A stretch of 64,000 nucleotides of DNA. It comes from JAUWCL01 sp964599375 (GTDB lineage: Bacteria; Krumholzibacteriota; Krumholzibacteriia; Krumholzibacteriales; Krumholzibacteriaceae). A program made the translations under genes and the position numbers. How positions within the stretch are numbered: position 1 is the stretch's first letter; each line of letters opens with the position of its first letter. The notes beneath the pieces are model-generated. The model made no database searches, had not been told where the DNA came from, and saw only the letters and a program-made list of their open reading frames with translations. The stretch lies in the NCBI GenBank assembly GCA_964599375.1, contig CAZREW010000002.1, forward strand, positions 217,675-281,674. Direction: 5' to 3'. Below, piece by piece: positions 43,600 through 50,603 of the stretch.

Positions 43600-44548
43600 T
43601 TCCGGCCTTCCTTTCCCCCGATGTCCCGATCGATTCCCCGGAAGCGGCCTTGGAGGAAATGAAGAGCTGTCGCGGCTCGAGGTGGAACCGCTCCTTCCAG
43701 CCGAAATCCCCGCAGAGGAAGTCGATCTGGTCGACCCGCGCCTCGCATCCCCATCTTATATGATAAAGGTTTATCGCCTTCGCTATCCCCTGTATCTCCG
43801 GATCCGTGGCGCCGGCGAGCACCGTATACCTTTTCCCTAACACCGCCCCGACATCCACGGCGGCGCGCCTGCCCATCAAGCTGACGGTGGTGACCTGGAG
43901 CATGCCTTTTTCCGAGAGCAGAGAGATCAGGCATTCGAAACCTTCCAGGAACCTCGGGTCCTCGAAATAGGAATCCGCCCCGAAATTCCTCCTGTTCATC
44001 TCGAACATCCACTCGATGTCCCCGGGAGAGCCTCCGCCCCGTGAATATTCGAGGTCGCCCAGGGCTTCGATCTCCCGCCTTATCTTCTTGCGTGATTTTC
44101 CGGAGAACGAATTCCAGTACATGTCGAAATCATAGCCGTACTGCGGAGGGCGGAAGATATATCCCGTCTCATCGACGGAGCTCTCTGGAAGCTGCAGGGC
44201 GGAATCCTCGACGAGGTAGCGCAGCTTCGTGTCGTCGGGCGCCGCTTCCCACAGCATCCTCCTGATCTCGCCTGACCCGGCGGGGATCCTGTTCTGCTCG
44301 AACCACGTCCGGCCCTTCCATGTCTCGCCGGGGAACTGGCCGTAGTAGCCATCCTCCTCTATGTGGCTGAGACTCAGGAAGCCGGCGGGCTTTCCGCCGG
44401 ACTCGGCAATGATCATGTGAAGCTGTCGATCAAAGCTCTTCTGGAAGCATTCCCTGGCTTCCCAGAAACCGAAGATGTCCTCGACAGGCCAAAGCTCGCG
44501 CCACAGCCTGCCGGCTTCTTCAAGATCGCAGCTGGTGCGTATGTTCAT
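43583..44548 (-). CDS. GNAT/FemAB-like acyltransferase
   Basis: 321 aa, double-domain acyltransferase. The C-terminal part (about 165-300) has the BioF2/FemAB-like acetyltransferase_6 pattern: YWNSFSGKSRKKIRREIEAL, WMFEMNRRNFGADSYFEDPR, then DVGAVLGKRYTVLAGATDPE and the helix IAKAINLYHIRWGCEA leading to IDFLCGDFGWKERF. This group moves acyl or aminoacyl groups to amines. The N-terminal part (about 1-150) is a diverged GNAT-like half. It is 3 bases downstream of the AdoMetDC-like gene and overlaps the ATP-grasp gene. In this operon it may acylate the amine made by one of the decarboxylases. Confidence 0.78.
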   Translation of the reverse strand: MNIRTSCDLEEAGRLWRELWPVEDIFGFWEARECFQKSFDRQLHMIIAESGGKPAGFLSLSHIEEDGYYGQFPGETWKGRTWFEQNRIPAGSGEIRRMLWEAAPDDTKLRYLVEDSALQLPESSVDETGYIFRPPQYGYDFDMYWNSFSGKSRKKIRREIEALGDLEYSRGGGSPGDIEWMFEMNRRNFGADSYFEDPRFLEGFECLISLLSEKGMLQVTTVSLMGRRAAVDVGAVLGKRYTVLAGATDPEIQGIAKAINLYHIRWGCEARVDQIDFLCGDFGWKERFHLEPRQLFISSKAASGESIGTSGERKAGSDLAC

Positions 44549-44551
44549 CCT

Positions 44552-45055
44552 CTAGCGCCTGTAGTTTACGTTCATTATGGTGTGCTGGCCGTGGAAATAT
44601 TTGCGCGCGAACTCCCTTACGGTCTCGGGGTCGTACGATTTGCAGCTGAACACGTCCAGATAGACGGCGTTCGACTGGTTGGCGAAATGCGCCGATATCA
44701 GCGAAGTCTCGATCAGCTGTACCATCGAGAAGCCCGCTACTCTTTCGTCCTCGCCGAAATGGACTACCTGGGTCTCCCCGAACCGCTTCATCTCGATAAG
44801 ATCACACAGCTCGGCGGTGAATCTCTTGATCAGATCGGCGTCCCTGATCGCATCCGGATCGCACCCGTAGATGTCTATACTCGCTGCCACGCCCCAGACA
44901 TCATCGGGACGTACATCCCCGTCAGGTTCGAACCGGGATTCATTCTTTTTCATCGAATCTGTTTTTCCTTTCATATAGTCCGGTATAATATCCGGCAAAG
45001 GTCCTATGGCTCCCGCGTGAAGCCTGCGGCCGGACCTCGCCTTCCTGTCACTCAT
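44552..45055 (-). CDS. Pyruvoyl-dependent decarboxylase of the AdoMet decarboxylase (SpeD) family
   Basis: 167 aa from the ATG at 45055. The SpeD core starts about residue 53: WGVAASIDIYGCDPDAI matches the family opening (YDCDPE type). The catalytic set keeps canonical spacing. Ser118 is the pyruvoyl-forming Ser in ETSLISAHF, His123 five residues on, and Cys138 (DVFSC) twenty residues on, as Ser63/His68/Cys83 in the Thermotoga enzyme. The residue after the Ser, normally His, is Leu here. It should self-cleave between Thr117 and Ser118. Substrate may be AdoMet, or arginine/ornithine as in known neofunctionalised SpeD homologues. No spermidine synthase gene follows; a GNAT gene does, 3 bases later. 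The start is uncertain: ATGs at 44971 and 44953 would trim a 28-34 residue basic leader. Confidence 0.85.
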   Translation of the reverse strand: MSDRKARSGRRLHAGAIGPLPDIIPDYMKGKTDSMKKNESRFEPDGDVRPDDVWGVAASIDIYGCDPDAIRDADLIKRFTAELCDLIEMKRFGETQVVHFGEDERVAGFSMVQLIETSLISAHFANQSNAVYLDVFSCKSYDPETVREFARKYFHGQHTIMNVNYRR

Positions 45056-45299
45056 CCCAGTCATCGCGATGTTTGTCATGTTTCTCCCTGCGTCTTTTCT
45101 CCTGCCGACGCTTCTTGTTCCTCCGCTCGAGATATTCATCCTTGCCCCCCCTGTCTCTTTTGCGCATCGGCAATTCATCGGGATCGTCCAGATCATCCTC
45201 GAGCCAGTCATCCCTGTTATCCAGATCATCGGGTTCTGCCGACCTGTTCGTTAATCCTTCCATAACCGGGTATCTTTCAATCCTTTCCGTCTTAAGCAA
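45048..45299 (-). CDS. Possible small charged protein at the head of the AdoMetDC-like operon
   Basis: 83 aa, unknown. An acidic first half (DDLDNRDDWLEDDLDDPDE) and a strongly basic second half (LERRNKKRRQEKRRREKH), ending acidic. Its stop overlaps the ATG of the AdoMetDC-like gene in an ATGAGTGA junction, which would couple translation. An internal ATG at about 45263 (MEGLTNRS) may be the real start. No ribosome site is clear and low-complexity frames can arise by chance in GC-rich DNA, so treat it as tentative. Confidence 0.4.
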   Translation of the reverse strand: MLKTERIERYPVMEGLTNRSAEPDDLDNRDDWLEDDLDDPDELPMRKRDRGGKDEYLERRNKKRRQEKRRREKHDKHRDDWDE

Positions 45300-45676
45300 C
45301 CAGGACTCGAGTTTTCACCGCTTCAGGATGAAACCCTTACTAACGTCTCGGCGGTTCGCATAATGCGGGCCATAATCCAGAAAATGTTAAAAATAGCGCA
45401 TATCACACAATATCAACATGTTACAAATACCACCATCTCCAGCGGCAACAGATTAATCGGTATATTATTACTACATATATTGAATTTCCTGTAAAATAAT
45501 ACATATTAGGATTGACAATTCCGGTTCAATATGGATAATATTCCATATAAGGATGCTCGACGCCTATCAACGGCAATATAGAGTGAGAGTTGTCCAAGCC
45601 TTAAACAGGGCCCTATATCTGTAGAGATATACCGATAATTCTCCCGGCCAGCGGCCCCCGATGAAAGGAATCAAAA
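45300..45676. other. AT-rich control region between the AdoMetDC-like operon and its divergent regulator
   Basis: About 375 bases, notably AT-rich at 45380-45560. It holds a clear plus-strand promoter (45512-45539). I looked for a sigma54 -24/-12 pair (GG and GC 10 bases apart in TGGCAC/TTGC context) facing the minus-strand operon and did not find a convincing one. No gene or RNA is visible. Confidence 0.5.
45512..45539 (+). promoter_or_regulatory. Predicted promoter for the enhancer-binding protein gene
   Basis: Consensus TTGACA (45512-45517), 16-base spacer, GATAAT (45534-45539), about 140 bases before the ATG at 45677. Confidence 0.65.
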
Positions 45677-47116
45677 ATGCTGCTTCGCGTAGTCACCGCC
45701 CTCGAGAACGAGGAGCTCGACAAGAAGATCCGAAAACGGCTGTCGAGGATGGACGTGATAACCGAAAGCTTCTGGCACCTGAAGAACCCTTTCCAGAAAA
45801 CGGTGCGCACGAGCGGCGACGTGATAATAATAAGCACCGCGCTCATGCCCCGTCCGATAGATTCGTCGATCGCGCTGCTCAACGACCTTCCCGACAACCC
45901 GACCACGATAGTCCTGCACGACAGCAGCTCGCAGGAGGAGAACGCGAACCTCCTGGCCCAGGGAGCCGATGTAGTGCTTTACTCGAAGCTGCCCACGACG
46001 ACCCTGCTCGAGGCTATCGAGACCACGATCGAGTCTCGCCGCCAGCTGGCGAAACGGCCCATCTCGGGGAAGTGGCGGGAAGAACCCGCGAAGATCGAGG
46101 ATTTCGTCTCGAAATCCCCGCAGATGCAGATGTTCATGGACCTCGTTAGAAAGATCACTTCGAGCAGCGCTCCGATCCTGGTCCTGGGCGAGACCGGCTC
46201 GGGAAAGGAGCACCTGGCCAGGCTGATCCACTCCGAGGGGCCCCGATCGGCGGGGCCGTTCGTCGCGGTCAACTGCACCGCGCTGCCCGAACAGCTTCTC
46301 GAGAGTGAGCTCTTCGGACATGTGGAAGGCGCCTTCACCGGCGCGGTACGCCAGAGGAGAGGAGCTTTCGAGCTCGCCCACGGCGGCACTATCTTCCTCG
46401 ACGAGATCGGGGAGCTTCCGTCCCACCTGCAGGCGAAGATGCTGCGCGTCCTCCAGGATTTCGAAGTCCGTCCCGTCGGGAGCGAGAAATCCATATGGGT
46501 CGACACCAGGGTCATCGCCGCGACTAACCGCGATATCGAGAACGAGATCACCACCGGACAGTTCCGCAAGGACCTGTATTACAGGCTGAGCGTGGTGACC
46601 CTTACCGTACCGCCGCTGAGGAAGAGGAGAGAGGATATCCCTGTCCTGACAGATCATTACATCGAGTTGCTGGGAGCTAGGATGAACAAGGACGTATCGG
46701 GGATCACCGAAGAGGCGCTCGAGGCGCTGTCGAGATACGACTGGCCGGGCAATGTGCGCGAGCTTGTCAATGTCCTCGAAAGGGCGGTAATACTCTGCCA
46801 CGATGACGAGATCACCCTCGACGACCTCCCGCAGATCATCGCCGGGGACGAGGATTCTCAGTTCTCCCCGGAGAGATTCTTCGAATCTCTCGATCCGGAA
46901 TGGCTCGACCGGCCGCTGCCCGAGCTGAAAAACCATGTCGTAGAAAACCTCGAACGCGCCTACATAGAGAGGGTCCTGGCCGCTACGGGCGGGCGCGTGG
47001 GCAAGGCTGCCGAGAAGGCGGGCATCCATCCCAGAGGAATGTTCGACAAGATGAAGCAGTACGGGCTTAAGAAGGAAGATTTCAAGAACAGGGGGACTGA
47101 CGGCAGCTCCCCGTGA
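45677..47116 (+). CDS. Sigma54-dependent transcriptional activator with degenerate receiver
   Basis: 479 aa bacterial enhancer-binding protein. Residues 1-125 have a receiver-like fold (VVTALENEELDKKI opening, Lys104 in LYSK). The phosphoacceptor Asp position in GDVIIISTALMPRP holds Ser53, so it probably does not take phosphate. The AAA+ domain (about 143-380) is intact: Walker A GETGSGKE (171-178), sigma54-contacting GAFTGA (218-223), and Walker B TIFLDEIGE. A Fis-type HTH lies at the C-terminus (about 435-465, GRVGKAAEKAGIHPRGMFDK). It activates sigma54 promoters; divergent placement makes the AdoMetDC-like operon a possible target. RBS AAAGGAA. Confidence 0.88.
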   Translation: MLLRVVTALENEELDKKIRKRLSRMDVITESFWHLKNPFQKTVRTSGDVIIISTALMPRPIDSSIALLNDLPDNPTTIVLHDSSSQEENANLLAQGADVVLYSKLPTTTLLEAIETTIESRRQLAKRPISGKWREEPAKIEDFVSKSPQMQMFMDLVRKITSSSAPILVLGETGSGKEHLARLIHSEGPRSAGPFVAVNCTALPEQLLESELFGHVEGAFTGAVRQRRGAFELAHGGTIFLDEIGELPSHLQAKMLRVLQDFEVRPVGSEKSIWVDTRVIAATNRDIENEITTGQFRKDLYYRLSVVTLTVPPLRKRREDIPVLTDHYIELLGARMNKDVSGITEEALEALSRYDWPGNVRELVNVLERAVILCHDDEITLDDLPQIIAGDEDSQFSPERFFESLDPEWLDRPLPELKNHVVENLERAYIERVLAATGGRVGKAAEKAGIHPRGMFDKMKQYGLKKEDFKNRGTDGSSP

Positions 47117-47137
47117 GCCACCGGTGCAAGCGGTGTC

Positions 47138-47671
47138 CTACAAGCCGCCTCCAGGCCCTTTTACCTTTTTCCCGTCCACGGGCCCTTTCCCGCAGCCACT
47201 GATCCTCGATGACACACGGCTGAAAAGAGACCGGGCATCGAGACCGTCCTCCACCCTGGTGAGCGCTTCGAGAAACTCGGGATGCGCCTCTGATATCAGC
47301 TCGGAGGTGGCTTCCCCGACCGCCTGCCAGACCTTCTTGAGCTCGGCGACCGTCTCCTCCCCGTCGTCGGTGAGCGATACGAGCTTCTGCCCCTGGTCCT
47401 CCGGATCCATCTCGAGATTGACAAGGCCGTGCGTGACCATCTCTTCTATCATCATCGTCAGCCTCGGCCTGGAAACGCCGAGCTTCGAGGCCATGTCGGC
47501 CACCGTCATGCTCGGCTTATCCGCGAGCATGTACCCCACGAGGAACCAGTGATCGTCAAAGTCCATCCCGCAAGAATGATAGACCGTCGAGACCTCGGAC
47601 TTGAGCCGCTCCGAAAGGCTCATCAGCCTGCTCGCGAAGGCGAACGCTCCCATCTCTCTGATAAGGTTCAT
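47138..47671 (-). CDS. MarR family transcriptional regulator
   Basis: 177 aa. MarR layout: N-terminal helix with FASRLMSLSERLKSEVST, then winged HTH MTVADMASKLGVSRPRLTMMIEEM, wing LEMDPEDQGQKLVSLTDDGE, and dimer helices. The C-terminal 20 residues are glycine- and lysine-rich (GPVDGKKVKGPGGG). It is convergent with the sigma54 activator and divergent from the large surface protein at 47958. An imperfect inverted repeat in the intergenic region (47689-47729) is a candidate site. Confidence 0.87.
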   Translation of the reverse strand: MNLIREMGAFAFASRLMSLSERLKSEVSTVYHSCGMDFDDHWFLVGYMLADKPSMTVADMASKLGVSRPRLTMMIEEMVTHGLVNLEMDPEDQGQKLVSLTDDGEETVAELKKVWQAVGEATSELISEAHPEFLEALTRVEDGLDARSLFSRVSSRISGCGKGPVDGKKVKGPGGGL

Positions 47672-47688
47672 CTCATCACCGCCTGCAT

Positions 47689-47729
47689 GACTATCTATAA
47701 GGGAAGTGCCACTCGCCTATAAGATAATC
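47689..47729. promoter_or_regulatory. Possible MarR operator (imperfect inverted repeat)
   Basis: GACTATCTATAAG (47689-47701) and, on the other strand, GATTATCTTATAG (47729-47717): 9 of 13 positions agree, 15 bases apart, directly upstream of the MarR start. The two CTATAAG boxes also read as direct repeats. Confidence 0.4.
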
Positions 47730-47867
47730 AAAAACAGCCGGCGCTTCAACCGGCAAACAACCTTTGAGCATATAAGAAAGCACGCGTCGCAGTGGCTCGG
47801 ATGCCCGCAACGGGGGGGTCTTCTCCGCGGGCGGACAGGCTTCCGATTTATAAGACTGGTATGTACC

Positions 47868-47897
47868 TTTCAAGGATTTCCTATTATATTTTATAAA
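47868..47897 (+). promoter_or_regulatory. Predicted promoter for the 47958 surface protein
   Basis: TTTCAA (47868-47873), 18-base spacer, TATAAA (47892-47897), about 60 bases before the chosen ATG. It supports a start downstream of the long open extension at 47706. Confidence 0.5.
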
Positions 47898-47957
47898 GCA
47901 GGATTTCGATACGCCACCCCATCTGACGACACCCGGACGCCGACAATGGAGTTTCGC

Positions 47958-50498
47958 ATGTCCGCTGGTCACAAGAAAAGTCATTCCATTCGCAGGGCAG
48001 GCAGACACGCCTCAGCGGTGTTTGTGCTGAGCTCTGCCTTTTTTGTCATTGCAGCCCAGCATCCCGTGCTCAATGCGCAGGAGACCCGCCGCGATCCCTG
48101 GCCTGAAGGAAAAACTCCCGCAGGACCCGACCGGACGATCACGTTGGACGGGAAATACGTACATAATATCGGCGAGCTGCAGATGAACGTGACAAACTGG
48201 GGGTTCTTCGGCTCGCTGCCTGGGAGCCGTTACCCGATGGCGGATTCTCCATCGGCCCAGTGGCCGGCAGGTTCCGGCATCGAGTACCTCTACGCCGCGG
48301 GGTTATGGGTAGGCGCGCTCAAGGACGGACAGCCCGTAGTATCCACTGGGTATCCGGAGACCGAGTTCTACCCGACAAACAACCCTCGTGACGTGATATA
48401 CCGTGCCGCGGAGGGCGACCCTGGAGGAATGCGGTTCCCGAACTGGCCCGACGACGACGGCGACGGCCTGATCGACGAGGACTGGCTGAACGGGATCGAC
48501 GACGACGGAGACGGCCTGATCGACGAGGACTTCGCGGCCAAGGGGAACCAGATGTTCTCATGCTGGTACACCGACGACCAGGAAGTCGCTTCCACCATAT
48601 ACCCGGAGCACGAGCCGATGGGACTGCTGGTAAGGCAGGAGACTTACCAGTGGGGCGGGGACTACCTCGGCAATTTCATAGCCGTGGACTACCACATAAA
48701 GAACATCGGGGAAAGTTTCCTGCAGGACGTGTATGTAGGCCTGTACGCCGACTTCGACGCGGGCCCCCGCAAGCGCGGCAGCTACTATCTCGACGACATG
48801 CTCGGAACATGGAATGGCATAACCTGCGCCAGGAAAGGCGGGTACGAGATCCCGGTCATGGTCAACCTCCTCTATGTATACGACGACGATGGCGACGATG
48901 GAGAGACGATCGGATACTTCGGCATAGTGCTTGTCGAAAGTCCGCAGGCGGCCTTCATCGGCCTTCCTCCGGGCAGGCTCGCTGAAGTCGGCTTGAGAAA
49001 GCTCAGGTTCTTCAAGGGGCTGCTCCCCTTCGAAAACGGCGGCGAGCCGACAAACGACTACGAGCGGTACACGGCGATGATCGACTGGAGCCGCCCGGAA
49101 AATACGGCGGCGCCCGGCGATTACAGGGCACTGTTCTCTTTCGGCGTATATCCGGAACTGGACCCGGGAGAAGAGTTCGAGTTCAAGTTCGCGTTCGTAG
49201 CCGGCGAAGGGTTGTCTGGCCTGATAAAGAATGCCGCGGCGGCGGTCGCTGCCTACCAGGGACTCTGGGCTGACGCGGACCGGGACCCCGAGACAGGGAT
49301 AGAAGGACGGGAGACGCTGGTCTGGGGTCCTCTGGAGGGCCTGAAACCAGATCCCTGCAACAGGCCCGACTGGGCGGTGGATGTCCCGGCGAAAACGTCC
49401 TTCTACATGAACGCCGACTGCGCCGAGGAGCACTGGCTGCTCGATTACAGCGGATGCTACAAGAAATGGGACGCGGACCTGCTTTTCTACATGACTGGCG
49501 TCGACGGGAAGGAAACGCATATCCCGTGGATCGTGAGCGCCGCTCCGGTGCCGCCGCACATGAGGCTGGTCCCGGGCGACGGCGTGGTCTCGGTGCTATG
49601 GGACAACCTCAGCGAGGTCATCCCAGACCAGTTCACACTTGTTCAGGATTTCGAAGGCTACATGGTATACCGGGCCGACGACTGGCACAGGCCCTTCGGC
49701 ACCACGGAGGAGAGCGGCCCTTCGAAGGAGCTCTGGACGCTCCTCGAATGCAGGGACCTGGTAAATGCCGTCCCCCCCAACGAACCGTTCAAGATGCCGT
49801 TCGAGGAGGGCGGATGGGAATACGAGCCGCTGATGTACCTGAGGGACCGCCAGAAGTATCTCGACTCGTTCGAGGCAAGCGTCAGGTACATGCCCCTCGA
49901 CACGGTCCCCTGCCCACCCGGACTTCAGGAGGCTGAGTGCGACACGCTGGAAGCGATGGTCAGGCACAAGCTCGGTTTCGAGGGCGGCAGGTGTTATTAC
50001 AGGTTCGACGACAAGCTGGCCAAGAACGGGCTGCCCTATTTCTACTCGGTCGTCGCGTTCGACCACAGGGAGCTGATGAAGGGTGTGATGGAACCGGGGC
50101 TGTACGATTCGCCGATGTCTAACTTCCAGTACATCGAGGCAAGGTCCGATGCCCAAGAAACGGGTGGATTCGAGGGCAAAGAGATATACGTAGTCCCCAA
50201 CCCGGTCACATCGGAGAACATGTCGCCCTGGAGGCTCGATCCGAACAACAACGACCCCACGGGGCTCAAATGCGAGTTCAGGAACCTCCCGAAATGCCTG
50301 TGCACGGTAAGGATATACACTGTGGCAGGCGAACTGGTGCAGACACTCTATCACGACGGAAGCGGGGGCGGCACACTGAGATGGGACCTTCTCTCGCGTA
50401 ACGGCCAGGACGTCACGAGCGGAGTCTATCTTTTCGCCGTCGAACCGTCCGATGGGAAGTTCGGCAGAACGATCGGAAAATTCGTCGTGATAAGGTGA
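47958..50498 (+). CDS. Large secreted surface protein with calcium-loop motifs and FlgD-like sorting domain
   Basis: 846 aa from the ATG at 47958, which has ATGGAG 6 bases in front (a weaker ATG at 47946 is in frame). Signal peptide (about 1-40, ending HPVLNAQ). The N-terminal 270 residues parallel the protein at 34294-36570: HNIGELQMNVTNWGFFGS, AQWPAGSGIEYLYAAGLWVG, then two DDDGDGLIDED loops, and ETYQW with NIGESFLQDVYVG. The middle (about 500-740) differs and holds a fibronectin-like stretch (PPHMRLVPGDGVVSVLWDNL). The C-terminus is a FlgD-like domain (TVRIYTVAGELVQTL, GVYLFAV, ending KFVVIR). Probably surface-attached. Confidence 0.83.
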   Translation: MSAGHKKSHSIRRAGRHASAVFVLSSAFFVIAAQHPVLNAQETRRDPWPEGKTPAGPDRTITLDGKYVHNIGELQMNVTNWGFFGSLPGSRYPMADSPSAQWPAGSGIEYLYAAGLWVGALKDGQPVVSTGYPETEFYPTNNPRDVIYRAAEGDPGGMRFPNWPDDDGDGLIDEDWLNGIDDDGDGLIDEDFAAKGNQMFSCWYTDDQEVASTIYPEHEPMGLLVRQETYQWGGDYLGNFIAVDYHIKNIGESFLQDVYVGLYADFDAGPRKRGSYYLDDMLGTWNGITCARKGGYEIPVMVNLLYVYDDDGDDGETIGYFGIVLVESPQAAFIGLPPGRLAEVGLRKLRFFKGLLPFENGGEPTNDYERYTAMIDWSRPENTAAPGDYRALFSFGVYPELDPGEEFEFKFAFVAGEGLSGLIKNAAAAVAAYQGLWADADRDPETGIEGRETLVWGPLEGLKPDPCNRPDWAVDVPAKTSFYMNADCAEEHWLLDYSGCYKKWDADLLFYMTGVDGKETHIPWIVSAAPVPPHMRLVPGDGVVSVLWDNLSEVIPDQFTLVQDFEGYMVYRADDWHRPFGTTEESGPSKELWTLLECRDLVNAVPPNEPFKMPFEEGGWEYEPLMYLRDRQKYLDSFEASVRYMPLDTVPCPPGLQEAECDTLEAMVRHKLGFEGGRCYYRFDDKLAKNGLPYFYSVVAFDHRELMKGVMEPGLYDSPMSNFQYIEARSDAQETGGFEGKEIYVVPNPVTSENMSPWRLDPNNNDPTGLKCEFRNLPKCLCTVRIYTVAGELVQTLYHDGSGGGTLRWDLLSRNGQDVTSGVYLFAVEPSDGKFGRTIGKFVVIR

Positions 50499-50525
50499 CC
50501 TCCCGCCACCGATCCCCGAAATATT

Positions 50526-50555
50526 TTGAATTCACTCCCTCCAATCGGGTAGAGT
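50526..50555 (+). promoter_or_regulatory. Weak candidate promoter for the C69 dipeptidase gene
   Basis: TTGAAT (50526-50531), 18 bases, TAGAGT (50550-50555), about 50 bases before the start. The preceding surface-protein gene also reads this way, so a shared transcript is possible. Confidence 0.35.
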
Positions 50556-50603
50556 CTGACAGTCTGTATCATTTGACCACTTACTACCGGGAAGGACGGG
50601 ACG

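Noticed and set aside
44971..45010. A TATTAT-like promoter just before an internal ATG of the SpeD-like gene
   Set aside because: There is no acceptable -35 element 16-18 bases upstream, so I kept the longer coupled start and flagged the uncertainty.
45300..45676. Polyamine- or AdoMet-responsive riboswitch before the SpeD-like operon
   Set aside because: I could not trace a SAM-type or other known riboswitch core on the minus strand; the area is simply AT-rich.
45671..47029. Long open frame (about 450 codons) antisense to the sigma54 activator
   Set aside because: Mirror of a real gene in GC-rich DNA; its translation has no domain and no ribosome site, whereas the plus strand has all AAA+ motifs.
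47706..47957. N-terminal extension of the 47958 surface protein
   Set aside because: It would place about 84 residues before the signal peptide, and a promoter at 47868-47897 lies inside it.
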